This document shows, piece by piece, positions 1-8,743 of a DNA stretch of 64,000 bases (position 1 is the first letter of the stretch; the number at the start of each line of letters is the position of its first letter). Source of the DNA: an uncultured Acetatifactor sp. (GTDB lineage Bacteria > Bacillota > Clostridia > Lachnospirales > Lachnospiraceae); the NCBI GenBank assembly GCA_910580225.1, contig CAJTXE010000005.1, positions 19,387-83,386 on the forward strand. The letters are read 5' to 3'. A program made the translations under genes and the position numbers. Under the pieces are notes generated by a model. The model ran no database searches. It was not told the DNA's origin and worked only from the letters and a program-made list of their open reading frames with translations.

Positions 1-37
1 GAAGCGGAAGACAACAAGGCAGGAGGGAGACAGGAAA

Positions 38-1162
38 ATGACAGGGGAAACAGACTTTTGCAGAGAAGCAGCGAAATGGTTTGGGCTGGGGGAGCTTTTG
101 GCAGAGCCGCAGCGTGTGACCGGAGGGTATGTGCACAGAATGTACCGGCTGGAAACCGGAAGCGGAGCATATGCTTTGAAGCTGCTGAACCCGACCATCA
201 TGGGAAGGCCTGATGCAATGGGAAATTTCCGTCGGGCAGAGGCGCTGGAGCGTATCTTGATAAGAAATGACATATCTGTCATTTCTGCGTTGGAGAAGAA
301 CGGACAGAAGATGCAGTGCCTGAAGGGGCAGTATTTTTACCTCTTTCCGTGGAGTGAGGGGAAGGCTCTGAAGTGGCATGAGATCAGGGAAGAACATTGC
401 AGGATTGCCGGAAGGCTTCTGGCGGGGATTCACAGGATTCCATGGACAGATGTAAAAATGTCTTCGGAGAGTGAAGGCTGTCATTTGGATGGGCAGGAGA
501 ATATCGGGCAGATAGAGCAGGCAGAGACAGACTGGGACAGCTGTCTGGAGCGGGCTGCGAGGGAATGTCCGGAGATTGCAGAGGCTCTGAGGGAAAGTCG
601 GGAGCTGCTGAATCTGGCAGGAAGGGAATACCATGCCGCCCTGAAAAGGGTACCCCAGATAAGCTGTATCTGCGACGGGGATATGGATTGTAAGAATGTA
701 CTGTGGATAGATGACAAACCGTATATCATTGATTTGGAATGTCTGGATTTCGGAAATCCTCTTACGGAGATGTTCCAGTTGGCGCTAAGCTGGGCCGGCG
801 GAACGGTGTGCGAACTGGATCTGGGGCGGTTTCTTGCATTTCTGGAAGCCTATGAGGCAGAAAGAGGGAGGCTGACAGAACAGGAGATGGCGTGTGGGGA
901 ATGGCCTGTCCAGGGAGGGATCGAGTGGGAGACGTTGTCGGGGCTGGGCTATGGCTGGCTGAACTGGCTGGCGTACAATGTACGCAGGGCACTGGGAGAG
1001 GAATGCGGCGACAAGGAAGAACAGGAGATGGGGATTCGGGAGACGCTGGAGTCCATCCGCAGAATCCGCTATTACCATACGGTCAGGGCAGATCTGGTAA
1101 GGGCTGTGAAAGCGTGGGAGACGTCTTTGGAGAGGCCGGCTTTTACGGGCAGTAAGGTTTGA
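38..1162 (+). CDS. APH-family phosphotransferase
   Basis: A 374-residue protein of the aminoglycoside phosphotransferase/choline kinase fold (PF01636 type). The nucleotide-binding N-lobe is followed near residues 212-220 by CDGDMDCKNVLW, the equivalent of the HGDxxxxN catalytic loop, and by IIDLECLDFGNP near 232-243, the Mg-binding D. The catalytic Asp and Asn are kept, but the usual His before the Gly-Asp is Asp, so a drug-modifying role should not be assumed. The substrate is unknown; such enzymes phosphorylate sugars, choline-like amines or antibiotics in the cytoplasm. The ATG has an AGGAGG-like site 10-15 bases upstream. It stands alone ahead of the restriction remnant. Confidence 0.8.
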   Translation: MTGETDFCREAAKWFGLGELLAEPQRVTGGYVHRMYRLETGSGAYALKLLNPTIMGRPDAMGNFRRAEALERILIRNDISVISALEKNGQKMQCLKGQYFYLFPWSEGKALKWHEIREEHCRIAGRLLAGIHRIPWTDVKMSSESEGCHLDGQENIGQIEQAETDWDSCLERAARECPEIAEALRESRELLNLAGREYHAALKRVPQISCICDGDMDCKNVLWIDDKPYIIDLECLDFGNPLTEMFQLALSWAGGTVCELDLGRFLAFLEAYEAERGRLTEQEMACGEWPVQGGIEWETLSGLGYGWLNWLAYNVRRALGEECGDKEEQEMGIRETLESIRRIRYYHTVRADLVRAVKAWETSLERPAFTGSKV

Positions 1163-1254
1163 AGAAGAGACTGTTTTGGCGGATATGGAATCGGCCGGCC
1201 GGAAAGGTGATAAAGGGATAAGGAAAGATACAATGCGATAAAGAGAGGCAGTCT

Positions 1255-2040
1255 ATGGGAAATTTACTATTTCGGAAAACAGTGGATCAATCCCTGCTGA
1301 AGGCAGGAATGACAATCCCGGCAGAAATTCATCAGAAGATACTGGAGGAGATAGGAATTGCACTGAATAAAGGGGAAAAGCAGAGTATAACCATTACCAT
1401 TCAGGATCGTCAGTATGAAGCAATGATCACATTTGTCAATCATGGTGAAGCATATGCGAATCGAAACGTATTGCAGATCAGGTATGGAGCAAAAAGCCGC
1501 ATATGTCAGGCATTAAACGCTGTTTTTGCGTATAGTGCTGAAAAAATAGCCCAGGCAGAGCAGCCGGAGGAGAGAAAGCAGCTGTCTGCAGAGGAAGAAT
1601 ACATCGAAGTATATGCTGCCGGGGAGAAAGCATTGACATTTCAGTGCCATACAAAGGACCGGGAGGTTCCGGAGGGGGCTGAAGAGAAGATAAAAATCAA
1701 ACCAGTGCTTGAGCAGCTTCTGAACCATTATGTAAAATCCAGGCAGGAGACATTTGCAGGACATGCACTTGCTGCCTATATTCGGGGAGATGCACCGGAG
1801 GCACTTTATGAGACGGGATTGGTAGACCGCAGGAAGTATTTGATAACGGGCAGTGCGGGACAGGGAAATTGGGCAATGGTTCCATGGCTCGGTATTTTTT
1901 ATAAAGAGATAACCACAAGTGCAACCCATGGGGTTTATATCGTCTATCTTTTGGCGGAGGACGGGAATACATTGTATTTGACTTTGAACCAGGGATGTAC
2001 GGAGACCAGTGTATTTTCAGATTCTGTCCGCAATCTTTGA
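1255..2040 (+). CDS. MrcB N-terminal (DUF3578) domain protein, truncated McrB-like
   Basis: A 261-residue protein. The region from about residue 105 to 248 matches the MrcB_N/DUF3578 domain, recognised from WAMVPWLGIFYKEITTSA, GVYIVYLL and YLTLNQG. In its family this domain sits N-terminal to an McrB-type AAA+ GTPase and reads DNA. Here no AAA+ domain follows. The reading frame stops about 12 residues after the LTLNQG end of the domain, and the next frame enters the middle of a DUF2357 nuclease. I infer that one deletion removed the GTPase and the nuclease N-terminus. The product may be non-functional or reduced to DNA binding. The gene overlaps the following one by 32 bases. Confidence 0.7.
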   Translation: MGNLLFRKTVDQSLLKAGMTIPAEIHQKILEEIGIALNKGEKQSITITIQDRQYEAMITFVNHGEAYANRNVLQIRYGAKSRICQALNAVFAYSAEKIAQAEQPEERKQLSAEEEYIEVYAAGEKALTFQCHTKDREVPEGAEEKIKIKPVLEQLLNHYVKSRQETFAGHALAAYIRGDAPEALYETGLVDRRKYLITGSAGQGNWAMVPWLGIFYKEITTSATHGVYIVYLLAEDGNTLYLTLNQGCTETSVFSDSVRNL

Positions 2041-3907
2041 ACGCTATTCCAATGCGGTAAACAGAGTGATTTCCGTGCCCCACCACAGGCTTGTGACGAA
2101 GCATGAGGCAGTCCCGGCAGACAGAGCAAAAAAGATAGACAGACGCTCGGAAAAGTGGCTTTTGACGCATTCGGGATATGTCCGGCTTTCTGAGGGAGAA
2201 ATCCAGGCGGAAAAAGTGCTTGCGGTAAAAAAGCAGGTGACTTATGACACTCTGGAGAATCAGTTCGTGAAGTTCATTTTGCAGTCCACAATCAGGAAAT
2301 TGGAAGAATTTATAAAACGATATCGTGAGAGCGGGGCACGAACGGAAGAAAACGTGCTTTCCGATGGGGACAGAATGCTTAGGACGATGAGGCGGGTGCT
2401 GCATACAACATTTCTCCGGGAGGTATCGGAGTATTCGGCTGCCCAGAGTATGTCGCTGGTATTCGGTATGGCACCTGGATACAGGGAATTATATAAATAT
2501 TACCTGATGCTGCAGAGGAGTCTGTCTGTGAATGGGGAGGTATTCAGAATGTCTCCTAAGGATACGGCCCAGCTGTATGAATACTGGTGCTTTATCAAGC
2601 TCTTCAGCCTGTTAAAGAAGGAGTATCAGCTGGATTCGCCGGATATTATCAAGGTGGATAACAGCGGGATTACGGTAACATTGGTCAAGGGAATTCGGTC
2701 CGCGGCAAGATTTATTCATCCTGTTACAGGAGAAGTAATCAAACTGGTTTACAACCCGGCGGAAAGCAGGACACAGACGGTAAATCAGAGGCCAGATAAT
2801 GTACTGGAGCTTGAAAAGAAAGGCACAGAGGTGTCCTATAAGTATGTCTTTGATGCAAAGTACCGGATTGAAGCGGAACCGGAGAGCAGCTTCTATCCGG
2901 ATACAAAACCGGGGCCCAAGGTGGATGACATCAATACCATGCATCGATACAGGGATTCCATTGTCTATGAGAATCCACGCTCCAGATTCTCTTTTGAGAA
3001 GACCATGTTTGGAGCGTATATTTTGTTTCCACTGGATGGAAAATACGAAGAACAGTACATGGAACATCGTTTTTACAAAAGCATTGATACGGTAAATATC
3101 GGAGGGCTTCCCTTTCTTCCGAGTGCTACCAGGCTGGTACAAAAGCTCCTCAAGGAATTGATTCAGGATTCCCGGGAATCGGCTTTCGAGAGAAGTTCAT
3201 TGCCCCGCGGCATTGAAGAAAAACTGGCGGCAGTTGACTGGGACAAGAGGGATGTGCTGGTAGGGGTATTTCGGTCTACGGAACAATTCCGGATCTGTTT
3301 TGAGAAGGGTTTTTACTATGTGCCCCTTGGGAAGATCCCTGAAACCAAGCTTCCCATTCACTATGTGGCCCTATACCAGACAAATAAAATGTTTGGGGAA
3401 GGAAATGGGCAGATTCGGTACTACGGGGAGGTAATCCAGGCTGCGGTTGTGAAGCGTGCCGATATCAAAGAGGTGCCTGGAATGGGAAAGAGGGGCGAGG
3501 AAAAGTACTACAGGTTTACAGTGCGTGAGTGGAAAGATATCACAGAGATCAATGAATCCGGAAAGCCCATACGGCCCAGGGAATCCGGTTTTGTGGTGGA
3601 TTTCACAAATCTGTTTTTATTGCAGCACAGCGAACTGGTCCAGGAACTGCGTTTCAAAAATGAAGCGGAATATAGATTTTATACGGAACTGAAGCGAAGC
3701 GCCAGGGCTGCCGAGATTGAGGAGGACAGGACCCTTGGCTTTGCCATGGGAGACTGCCGTTTTGTATTTTCCGACGGGGAGATTCTGGCATTCAGGGAGG
3801 GCAGAATTCTGGAGCGGAGAACCATTGACGAATTTGGAAAGAGGCCGGCGAAGATCTTTCGGCTGCTAAGGGATGCCATTGGGTTGGGGGATGAACTGGA
3901 AGGATAA
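2009..3907 (+). CDS. DUF2357 (DUF524) PD-(D/E)XK restriction nuclease, N-terminally truncated
   Basis: A 632-residue protein with the C-terminal part of the DUF2357/DUF524 family, the McrC-like nuclease partner of McrB-type GTPases. The nuclease signature is visible as QRPDNVLELE (about 260-269) followed by FDAKYRIE (about 280-287), a PD...DxK arrangement. The protein begins inside the family's helical region (AVNRVISVPHHRLVT), without the usual N-terminal few hundred residues. The only start is a GTG at 2009, with a chance GGAG four bases upstream, so it could still be translated. Cognate GTPase absent. Best read as a decayed or rearranged type IV restriction gene. Confidence 0.75.
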   Translation: MYFQILSAIFERYSNAVNRVISVPHHRLVTKHEAVPADRAKKIDRRSEKWLLTHSGYVRLSEGEIQAEKVLAVKKQVTYDTLENQFVKFILQSTIRKLEEFIKRYRESGARTEENVLSDGDRMLRTMRRVLHTTFLREVSEYSAAQSMSLVFGMAPGYRELYKYYLMLQRSLSVNGEVFRMSPKDTAQLYEYWCFIKLFSLLKKEYQLDSPDIIKVDNSGITVTLVKGIRSAARFIHPVTGEVIKLVYNPAESRTQTVNQRPDNVLELEKKGTEVSYKYVFDAKYRIEAEPESSFYPDTKPGPKVDDINTMHRYRDSIVYENPRSRFSFEKTMFGAYILFPLDGKYEEQYMEHRFYKSIDTVNIGGLPFLPSATRLVQKLLKELIQDSRESAFERSSLPRGIEEKLAAVDWDKRDVLVGVFRSTEQFRICFEKGFYYVPLGKIPETKLPIHYVALYQTNKMFGEGNGQIRYYGEVIQAAVVKRADIKEVPGMGKRGEEKYYRFTVREWKDITEINESGKPIRPRESGFVVDFTNLFLLQHSELVQELRFKNEAEYRFYTELKRSARAAEIEEDRTLGFAMGDCRFVFSDGEILAFREGRILERRTIDEFGKRPAKIFRLLRDAIGLGDELEG

Positions 3908-3911
3908 AGCT

Positions 3912-3943
3912 GCCAAGAGCTGACGCACATGTCAGTTCTTGGC
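3912..3943. terminator. Hairpin between convergent genes
   Basis: A 13-bp stem (GCCAAGAGCTGAC / GTCAGTTCTTGGC, one G-T wobble) with a 6-base loop lies between the 3' ends of the DUF2357 gene and the convergent macrodomain gene. No T-run follows on either strand, so intrinsic termination is plausible but not proved. Confidence 0.5.
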
Positions 3944-3947
3944 TGTA

Positions 3948-4955
3948 TTACTGAGAAAAAATACCATGGAACGGCGCAATACAGGACTGGGAAGGGGACT
4001 TGTCCAAAACCGCGAAAACAACCGTTTGGAAATGGTCAGGAAAGAACTCATCCAGCAATTCACGCCACCATGCCGCCACCTCATTGGGATCATTACGGAA
4101 TACGCCGCAGCCATAGGCACCCAGAATCAGGTGAGAGCATTTCTGGCTGGCAAAGATAGCCAAGGCAAGTTTCATCCGCTCCCGCATTGCTTGTTTTGCC
4201 AGGGCAGCATCCTCGCCTTTCAGCAGCACCTGTCCCATATTGACAGCGGGCAGAGTCAGAACGGAGGCGGTGACGGGTTTCTCCAACAGCCGGAAAGAGC
4301 CGTCCCGGAAAAAGACTATATCCGGAGAGTAAATAGCATGGTTGGTATACATCATGGTATTACAGGCCCGATTGTTTTTGTAGTAGGTTTCGTGAGCGAT
4401 TAAAGTGTTGTAAAGGCAGCTGGAGGCGGCAAGGCTTTCTTCCTGGGCCATGGCGCCGTTGATGAAACCGCCGCCGGGATTTTTGGCGCTGGCGAAGTTG
4501 AGGACGGCAATGGGGCTGCTGCCTCTGGGGGATGGGATGCAGGCGGGGACATCCTTTACAGCGATGGTTTGGGGCTGAAGGAGAGGATTTGGGTTTGCTT
4601 TGTCCCAGGGTTCCTGCCCGGGAATGCCGTTTTGGGCATGGGGGTGTAGCTCTTCATGAAAGAGATCTTTTGTTGATTCTTGGGGCAGCTCCCGGGACAG
4701 TTTCAGGATGGCGTCGACGGTGGAGCAGTTCCAGACCCGGACAACGGTTTTGGGGGATAGGGATGCTGTGTTGCTTTTCGGGCAGGGTTTGTCATATTGT
4801 TCCAGTAAGATCCGGCCCTGTTCCGGGGTCAGCAGGAAGCTTTCTTTAACGGAATGTTCCTGAAGTGCTTTGATTTCAATGGATTTATGTTGTGTTTCAT
4901 AGTATCCCTTTTCCTGGATATCCAGGGTTTCCCTGGCAATTTCTTTTCGGTTCAT
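3948..4955 (-). CDS. TIGR02452-family bacterial PARG-like macrodomain protein
   Basis: A 335-residue protein related to microbial poly(ADP-ribose) glycohydrolases (TIGR02452/DUF2263). The family signature GGG-x(6-8)-QEE is intact as GGGFINGAMAQEE (about residues 157-170), with the second Glu the expected catalytic acid. Other macrodomain landmarks are VLNFASAKNPGG and HLILGAYGCGVFRNDP (about 280-295). The predicted role is hydrolysis of ADP-ribose linkages on protein, nucleic acid or a small molecule in the cytoplasm. The ATG at 4955 is preceded by AAGGGA. It lies beside restriction remnants and upstream of a phosphorothioation locus, so a defence connection is possible but not shown. Confidence 0.88.
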   Translation of the reverse strand: MNRKEIARETLDIQEKGYYETQHKSIEIKALQEHSVKESFLLTPEQGRILLEQYDKPCPKSNTASLSPKTVVRVWNCSTVDAILKLSRELPQESTKDLFHEELHPHAQNGIPGQEPWDKANPNPLLQPQTIAVKDVPACIPSPRGSSPIAVLNFASAKNPGGGFINGAMAQEESLAASSCLYNTLIAHETYYKNNRACNTMMYTNHAIYSPDIVFFRDGSFRLLEKPVTASVLTLPAVNMGQVLLKGEDAALAKQAMRERMKLALAIFASQKCSHLILGAYGCGVFRNDPNEVAAWWRELLDEFFPDHFQTVVFAVLDKSPSQSCIAPFHGIFSQ

Positions 4956-5019
4956 AGTTCATTCCCTTTCTTTTTTGCAGTCTGTGCTGATGAGTGCTGC
5001 TGTATAGCTTTCTTTGTTT

Positions 5020-5793
5020 TTACAGTAGATTTTCTGCAATCCACCTGGCAACACCGTCCTGTTCATTGCTTCCGCAGATTTGGTTGGCGGCAGCCTTTAC
5101 TTCCGGCAGGGCGTTGTCCACTGCAATTCCGATGCCGCAGGATTGCAACATGTCTATATCGTTGTAGTCGTCTCCGAAGGCGGCCACCTCTTCCGGAGAA
5201 ATTCCATAGTGGGCAGCCAGGATTTTGATGCCGTTTGCTTTGGTTGCCTGCCTGTTCATGATCATGGCAACCAGATTCTCCGAAAGCTGCAGATACAAAT
5301 TGTCCGGTATGTAGGCCCGGAAACGGTTCATGTCGTCCAGGGAGTGGGCTTCCACCAGGATTTTGTCTGCCACCAGATGTGCCGTCTCGTGGAAATCCCG
5401 GGTTTTGGTGTATTCAATTCCTGACCATATCTCTTCTGGGGCACAATTGCTGTACATGGTATCATTGGCTTCAATGGAAATCCTGCTGTGGGGAAGTTCG
5501 TTCAGAAGGACAGAGGTGATGGCAGCGGGGTTTTCAATCCCAAATTTAGCCAGGAGTCGGTTTCCCGCATAGATCAGGGCGCCGTTGTGGAAGATGGAAG
5601 CATCAAACTTCAGGAAGGGAAGGGCTCCTTTTACGGCGCGGATGGGCCTGGCTGTGGCAATGGCAAAGAGAATACGGCGCTCTCGCAGGCGGGCCAGAAT
5701 GGAGTCTGTAAATGGGGAGATGGTTTTGTTATTTTTTAATAAGGTGCTGTCCAAGTCAGTGACAATCATTTTGATATTGGGATATTTTTCCAT
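5020..5793 (-). CDS. Cof-type HAD-IIB family phosphatase
   Basis: A 257-residue HAD-superfamily hydrolase of the Cof/IIB subclass. The nucleophile motif is TDLDSTLL (D13 and D15), and the C-terminal Mg-binding motif GDDYNDIDML is complete. Such enzymes dephosphorylate sugar phosphates or phosphorylated cofactors such as FMN and PLP; the exact substrate cannot be read here. I chose the internal ATG because GGAAAGGA sits eight bases before it and the DLD motif is then at the normal distance from the N-terminus; an in-frame upstream start would add 21 unlikely residues. It is 64 bases downstream of the macrodomain gene's start on the same strand order. Confidence 0.88.
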   Translation of the reverse strand: MEKYPNIKMIVTDLDSTLLKNNKTISPFTDSILARLRERRILFAIATARPIRAVKGALPFLKFDASIFHNGALIYAGNRLLAKFGIENPAAITSVLLNELPHSRISIEANDTMYSNCAPEEIWSGIEYTKTRDFHETAHLVADKILVEAHSLDDMNRFRAYIPDNLYLQLSENLVAMIMNRQATKANGIKILAAHYGISPEEVAAFGDDYNDIDMLQSCGIGIAVDNALPEVKAAANQICGSNEQDGVARWIAENLL

Positions 5794-6487
5794 GGGCGTT
5801 TTTCCTTTCCGGCGGGGCGTTTTGGATATTTTAGCATATCGGAAAGCGGAGGGCAAGGGGGTGATGAAAATTGGGGAAGGAGGGAAAGGCAGATGGCTGA
5901 CTGGGAAGCTGCGGATCGTAATCGAGGGAAGGTTCTGTTTACGGGGACCATTGTGAGAATGCCGTGCAGTGCGTTGTTGGCTTGAAGGGAGGAAATGGTT
6001 TCAGGATTTTTGTGCAAAATGCACATGAAAGAGCCTGGCAGAACTGTCTGTGATGTTCGTGAAACCTATGAAAGGCAGTAATGTGAAAAGCAGTAATATA
6101 GTGACAGGCCGAAAGGGGAGACAAAGAAGGGATGGCGCATTCCGAAAAGAAGTAGTAAAATAAAGATGTGATAAAATATAGAAGATATAAAAATAGGGAA
6201 GTAGTAAGATAAGGAAGCAGTAAAATAGGGAAGTAGTAAGATAAAGAAGTAGTAAGATAGGGAAGTAGTAAGATAAAGAAGTAGTAAGATAAGGAAACCG
6301 CAAAATAAGGAAAGAAACGGAAGAGTATCTTTTGGATTATGCAGAGGATAGGGGATTTATATAGATTTTTTCATAAAGATGGTTTGTTGGATGGATGGTC
6401 ACAGGGGATACAGGAGCCGTCAGGAATGGGTGGATCAACAGGAACGGGTTGGGATAACGGGAATCAACGGATAGGAGGAGACTGGCT
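5794..6487. other. 694-bp intergenic region with minisatellite
   Basis: No convincing gene lies between the HAD phosphatase and tag. The main content is a 16-bp tandem repeat array (listed separately). Open frames on the minus strand here are low-complexity Leu/Tyr-rich shadows of the repeat. A degenerate relative of the repeat, with CAGTAAT twice 15 bases apart, sits just upstream near 6076-6097. Confidence 0.6.
6144..6320. repeat. 16-bp tandem repeat (about 11 copies)
   Basis: Imperfect head-to-tail copies of ATAGGGAAGTAGTAAG. The best-conserved units start at 6193, 6209, 6225, 6241, 6257, 6273, 6289 and 6305. Three more diverged units start at 6144, 6160 and 6176. GGG and AAG alternate at unit positions 4-6, so a 32-bp higher-order period is visible at 6225-6288. 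The period is not a multiple of three and there are no spacers, so it is neither coding nor CRISPR. Confidence 0.92.
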
Positions 6488-7090
6488 ATGGAACGGTGCG
6501 GATGGTGTCTGTGCAATGAGAAAATGATAAAGTATCATGACGAGGAGTGGGGCGTGCCGGTGCGGGACGACAGGAAGCAGTTTGAGTACCTGATGATGGA
6601 AGTCATGCAGTGCGGGCTGAACTGGAATATGATGCTCCAGAAGAGAGAAATATTCCGGGAATGCTTTGACGGGTTCGATTATGAGAAGGTGGCGGAGTAC
6701 GGAGAGGAGGATATTCTGCGGATATTGGGGACGGAGGGGATGATCCGGTCCCGGCGGAAGGTGGAAGCAGTGATACATAATGCCCGATGTTTTCGGAAGG
6801 TGCGGGAAGAGTTCGGGACGTTTTCGGAGTATCTCTGGGGGTTTTCCCAAGGGAAGATGATTCTGTACATGGGGCACCAGAAGGGGCAGATTCCGGCCAG
6901 AAACGGGCTGTCGGACCGGGTAAGCGCGGATTTGAAGAAGAGAGGGTTCAAGTATCTGGGATCGGTGACTGTGTATGCGCATCTGCAGGCCTGCGGCATG
7001 GTGAATGATCATTGGGAAGGGTGCTTCCGGTATGGAGAGGTTATGGAAGGTGCGGAGACCGCAAGGAAGGAACGGGAGAAGGAAGCTTAG
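6488..7090 (+). CDS. tag: DNA-3-methyladenine glycosylase I
   Basis: A 200-residue HhH-family glycosylase that excises 3-methyladenine from alkylated DNA, starting base-excision repair. The zinc ligands known from E. coli Tag fall in the same places: C4 and H17 at the N-terminus, and the H/C pair in NDHWEGC near residues 176-180. The base-sensing Glu is E38 and the stacking Trp is W46. Length is typical. AGGAGG lies 9 bases before the ATG. It is a single gene between the repeat array and a structured intergenic region. Confidence 0.95.
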   Translation: MERCGWCLCNEKMIKYHDEEWGVPVRDDRKQFEYLMMEVMQCGLNWNMMLQKREIFRECFDGFDYEKVAEYGEEDILRILGTEGMIRSRRKVEAVIHNARCFRKVREEFGTFSEYLWGFSQGKMILYMGHQKGQIPARNGLSDRVSADLKKRGFKYLGSVTVYAHLQACGMVNDHWEGCFRYGEVMEGAETARKEREKEA

Positions 7091-7240
7091 GTGGGGGTGG
7101 AGTGATTGTGTTACACAGTCTTTCGGGGCAGAAAATAGCTGCCACTACCGCAAATAGTGACAGTTGACTGCTTTCAGCGGTGACGGCTGTAGTTATTTGA
7201 GGGTAGAACCGCTTCTATGGCTTTTCCCCTTTTATGCTCA

Positions 7241-7315
7241 GGCCCGTGCAGTGGAGTTTTTCCGCTGAAGCGGCGCACGGGCCGCGGCAAGTAGGGATAA
7301 AATCTTCCCTACTTG
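7241..7315. other. Two adjacent strong inverted repeats upstream of the AAA ATPase
   Basis: Element one has outer arms GGCCCGTGC (7241-7249) and GCACGGGCC (7275-7283) enclosing a small hairpin CCGC-TGAA-GCGG (7262-7273). Element two has 10-bp arms CAAGTAGGGA (7288-7297) and TCCCTACTTG (7306-7315) with an 8-base loop, ending 52 bases before the ATPase start. Neither is followed by a T-run, so an ordinary terminator is unlikely. They could be a structured leader, an attenuator or a mobile-element end. Confidence 0.55.
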
Positions 7316-7367
7316 ATTGGTAACATATCATCAGAAAGTTTACAAGAAAAATTTTGGAGATGGGCCT

Positions 7368-8189
7368 ATGATCTATTTGAGCAGCTTTTTGTTTTCGGAA
7401 GAGTCAGTGGAAAATCCCAATATTTATCCATATCATGTATTTGCCGGGAAAACGGAAAGGCGGCTGTATTTCGGTCCGATAACCATGCTGTACGGCAATA
7501 ATGCTTCGGGAAAGTCCACTGTGCTGAATATTATTGCCAATAAGCTGAAACTGCAGGGGCAGGAGTATGCAGCCAGTAATAAGTACGGAAGAGTGCTTTA
7601 TTTTGAACGGTTTGTGGAGGAGTGCAGGTATACCCTGGGGGAACGGGAGGACGGCAGATCTTTTCGGGAAATTCCTTCGGGCAGCAGGTATATCAAGAGT
7701 GAGGATATTCTGTACGAAATTAAAAAGATACAGCAGGAACAGGTTCTCCAGGACGGTTATGTATACGAGCATGTGAGAAGGGGAATGGACAAAGAGGCGG
7801 TGAGAGGGTCGTTGGATTCCTATGGGACACGGCAGCGGTTGGAGAACTTGATATATGCCCAGGAAAAGTATTCGAATGGGGAGACTGCATTGCAGATGTT
7901 GGAGGATTTCATAGAGCCGGATGGGCTGTATCTGTTGGATGAGCCGGAGGTGTCGCTTTCACCGGAGAATCAGGTATTGTTGGCCGAAAACTTGAATCGG
8001 ATGGCCAGGTTTCTGGGGTGCCAGTTTATTGTTGCTACCCATTCGCCTTTTATGTTGGGGACGCTGCAGGGGAGAATTTATGATCTGGATTCCAGGGACT
8101 GGGTGGAGGCGGAGTGGACGGAGCTTGAAAATGTGAGGTATTTTTATCGGTTTTTTGAGGAGAGGCGGGGGGAGTTTGTGAGAACATAA
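7368..8189 (+). CDS. AAA/ABC-type ATPase (OLD/RecF-like, single protein)
   Basis: A 273-residue ATPase. Walker A is YGNNASGKST (about residues 43-52); YSNGETALQML is the likely signature motif; GLYLLDEPEVSLSPENQ is Walker B with a D-loop; and IVATHSPFML is the switch His. This compact layout is common in stand-alone predicted repair or defence ATPases (AAA_21/AAA_15). No nuclease domain is fused and none lies beside it. I prefer the ATG at 7368, with GGAG nine bases upstream, over a TTG at 7317 that has no ribosome site. Whether it belongs with the defence block just downstream is open, because 554 bases separate them. Confidence 0.8.
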   Translation: MIYLSSFLFSEESVENPNIYPYHVFAGKTERRLYFGPITMLYGNNASGKSTVLNIIANKLKLQGQEYAASNKYGRVLYFERFVEECRYTLGEREDGRSFREIPSGSRYIKSEDILYEIKKIQQEQVLQDGYVYEHVRRGMDKEAVRGSLDSYGTRQRLENLIYAQEKYSNGETALQMLEDFIEPDGLYLLDEPEVSLSPENQVLLAENLNRMARFLGCQFIVATHSPFMLGTLQGRIYDLDSRDWVEAEWTELENVRYFYRFFEERRGEFVRT

Positions 8190-8256
8190 ATAAATATTGT
8201 ATATTATGATAATACACTTAGGGTTTGTATCGGGCTTGTATCGCGTCAAAAAAAGA

Positions 8257-8285
8257 TTGAGGTATTTTGAGGGACATGCTACAAT
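8257..8285 (+). promoter_or_regulatory. Candidate sigma-A promoter
   Basis: TTGAGG (8257-8262), a 17-base spacer, then TACAAT (8280-8285). It matches the vegetative consensus at 4/6 and 5/6 positions. It lies 459 bases upstream of the first gene of the block, so it would give a long leader or drive an unseen small RNA. Confidence 0.35.
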
Positions 8286-8583
8286 ATCCATAAGTGGTAC
8301 ATATTTGTAGCCGGAAAATCTGGTTTTTCTAAAGATGCAGGATGTCTTCAGCAGAAATACTACATACTGAAGGTTTAGTCTGAATTGTGTCCAGATAATT
8401 CGAATATTCGTTTAATGTCCTTGTATTATGTAGATGAGTCGCAGGGAAGTGAAATGTGAGATGGAACGGGTAGTATCTATAGTGATTGAGATAAAGGGTA
8501 TGGAGAAGTGGCGGAAAACAAGTTTAGTTTTGGCAATGCAATCTGTACACTGTTAAAAAAGTGGAGACTTAAAGGAAGTGTTA

Positions 8584-8592
8584 TGTTATACT
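8584..8592 (+). promoter_or_regulatory. Candidate extended -10 promoter for the modification operon
   Basis: TGTTATACT is an extended -10 element (TGnTATAAT-like) without a clear -35 box. Transcription would start near 8599, leaving a leader of about 145 bases before the DUF4007 ATG. This is the nearest promoter-like sequence to the operon. Confidence 0.4.
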
Positions 8593-8743
8593 AATATCAG
8601 CTTTGTATTTAGTGATAGCATATAATTTTTGTTTCTTTAGGTTTTTGCAAATTGCTATACTTGTCAATAACACTGCAGATTTGTGGGCAATAGTTTTGCT
8701 CATTGACAGAATATAGAAATTGTTATCGGGGGTACCAAATTAT

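Larger units (their letters stand above)
8190..8743. other. 554-bp AT-rich non-coding leader of the defence block
   Basis: No gene is visible. Base composition drops sharply towards AT at about 8190, marking the left edge of the 8.2-31.4 kb block. Two promoter candidates (listed separately) point into the block. TTGTATCG occurs twice near 8224-8242 as a short direct repeat. No attachment-site duplicate was found at the right edge. Confidence 0.5.

Noticed and set aside
38..1162. Aminoglycoside resistance gene
   Set aside because: Only the general APH fold is seen, and the His of the HGD motif is Asp; no specific resistance family can be claimed.
6001..6303. 100-codon minus-strand Leu/Tyr/Phe-rich frame
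   Set aside because: It is the complement of the 16-bp minisatellite and has no start signal.
6144..6320. CRISPR-like array
   Set aside because: Units are 16 bp, directly joined, with no unique spacers and no cas genes in the window.
6339..6527. 62-codon frame overlapping the tag start
   Set aside because: Low-complexity Gly/Trp sequence that runs over the tag ribosome site; tag itself is certain.
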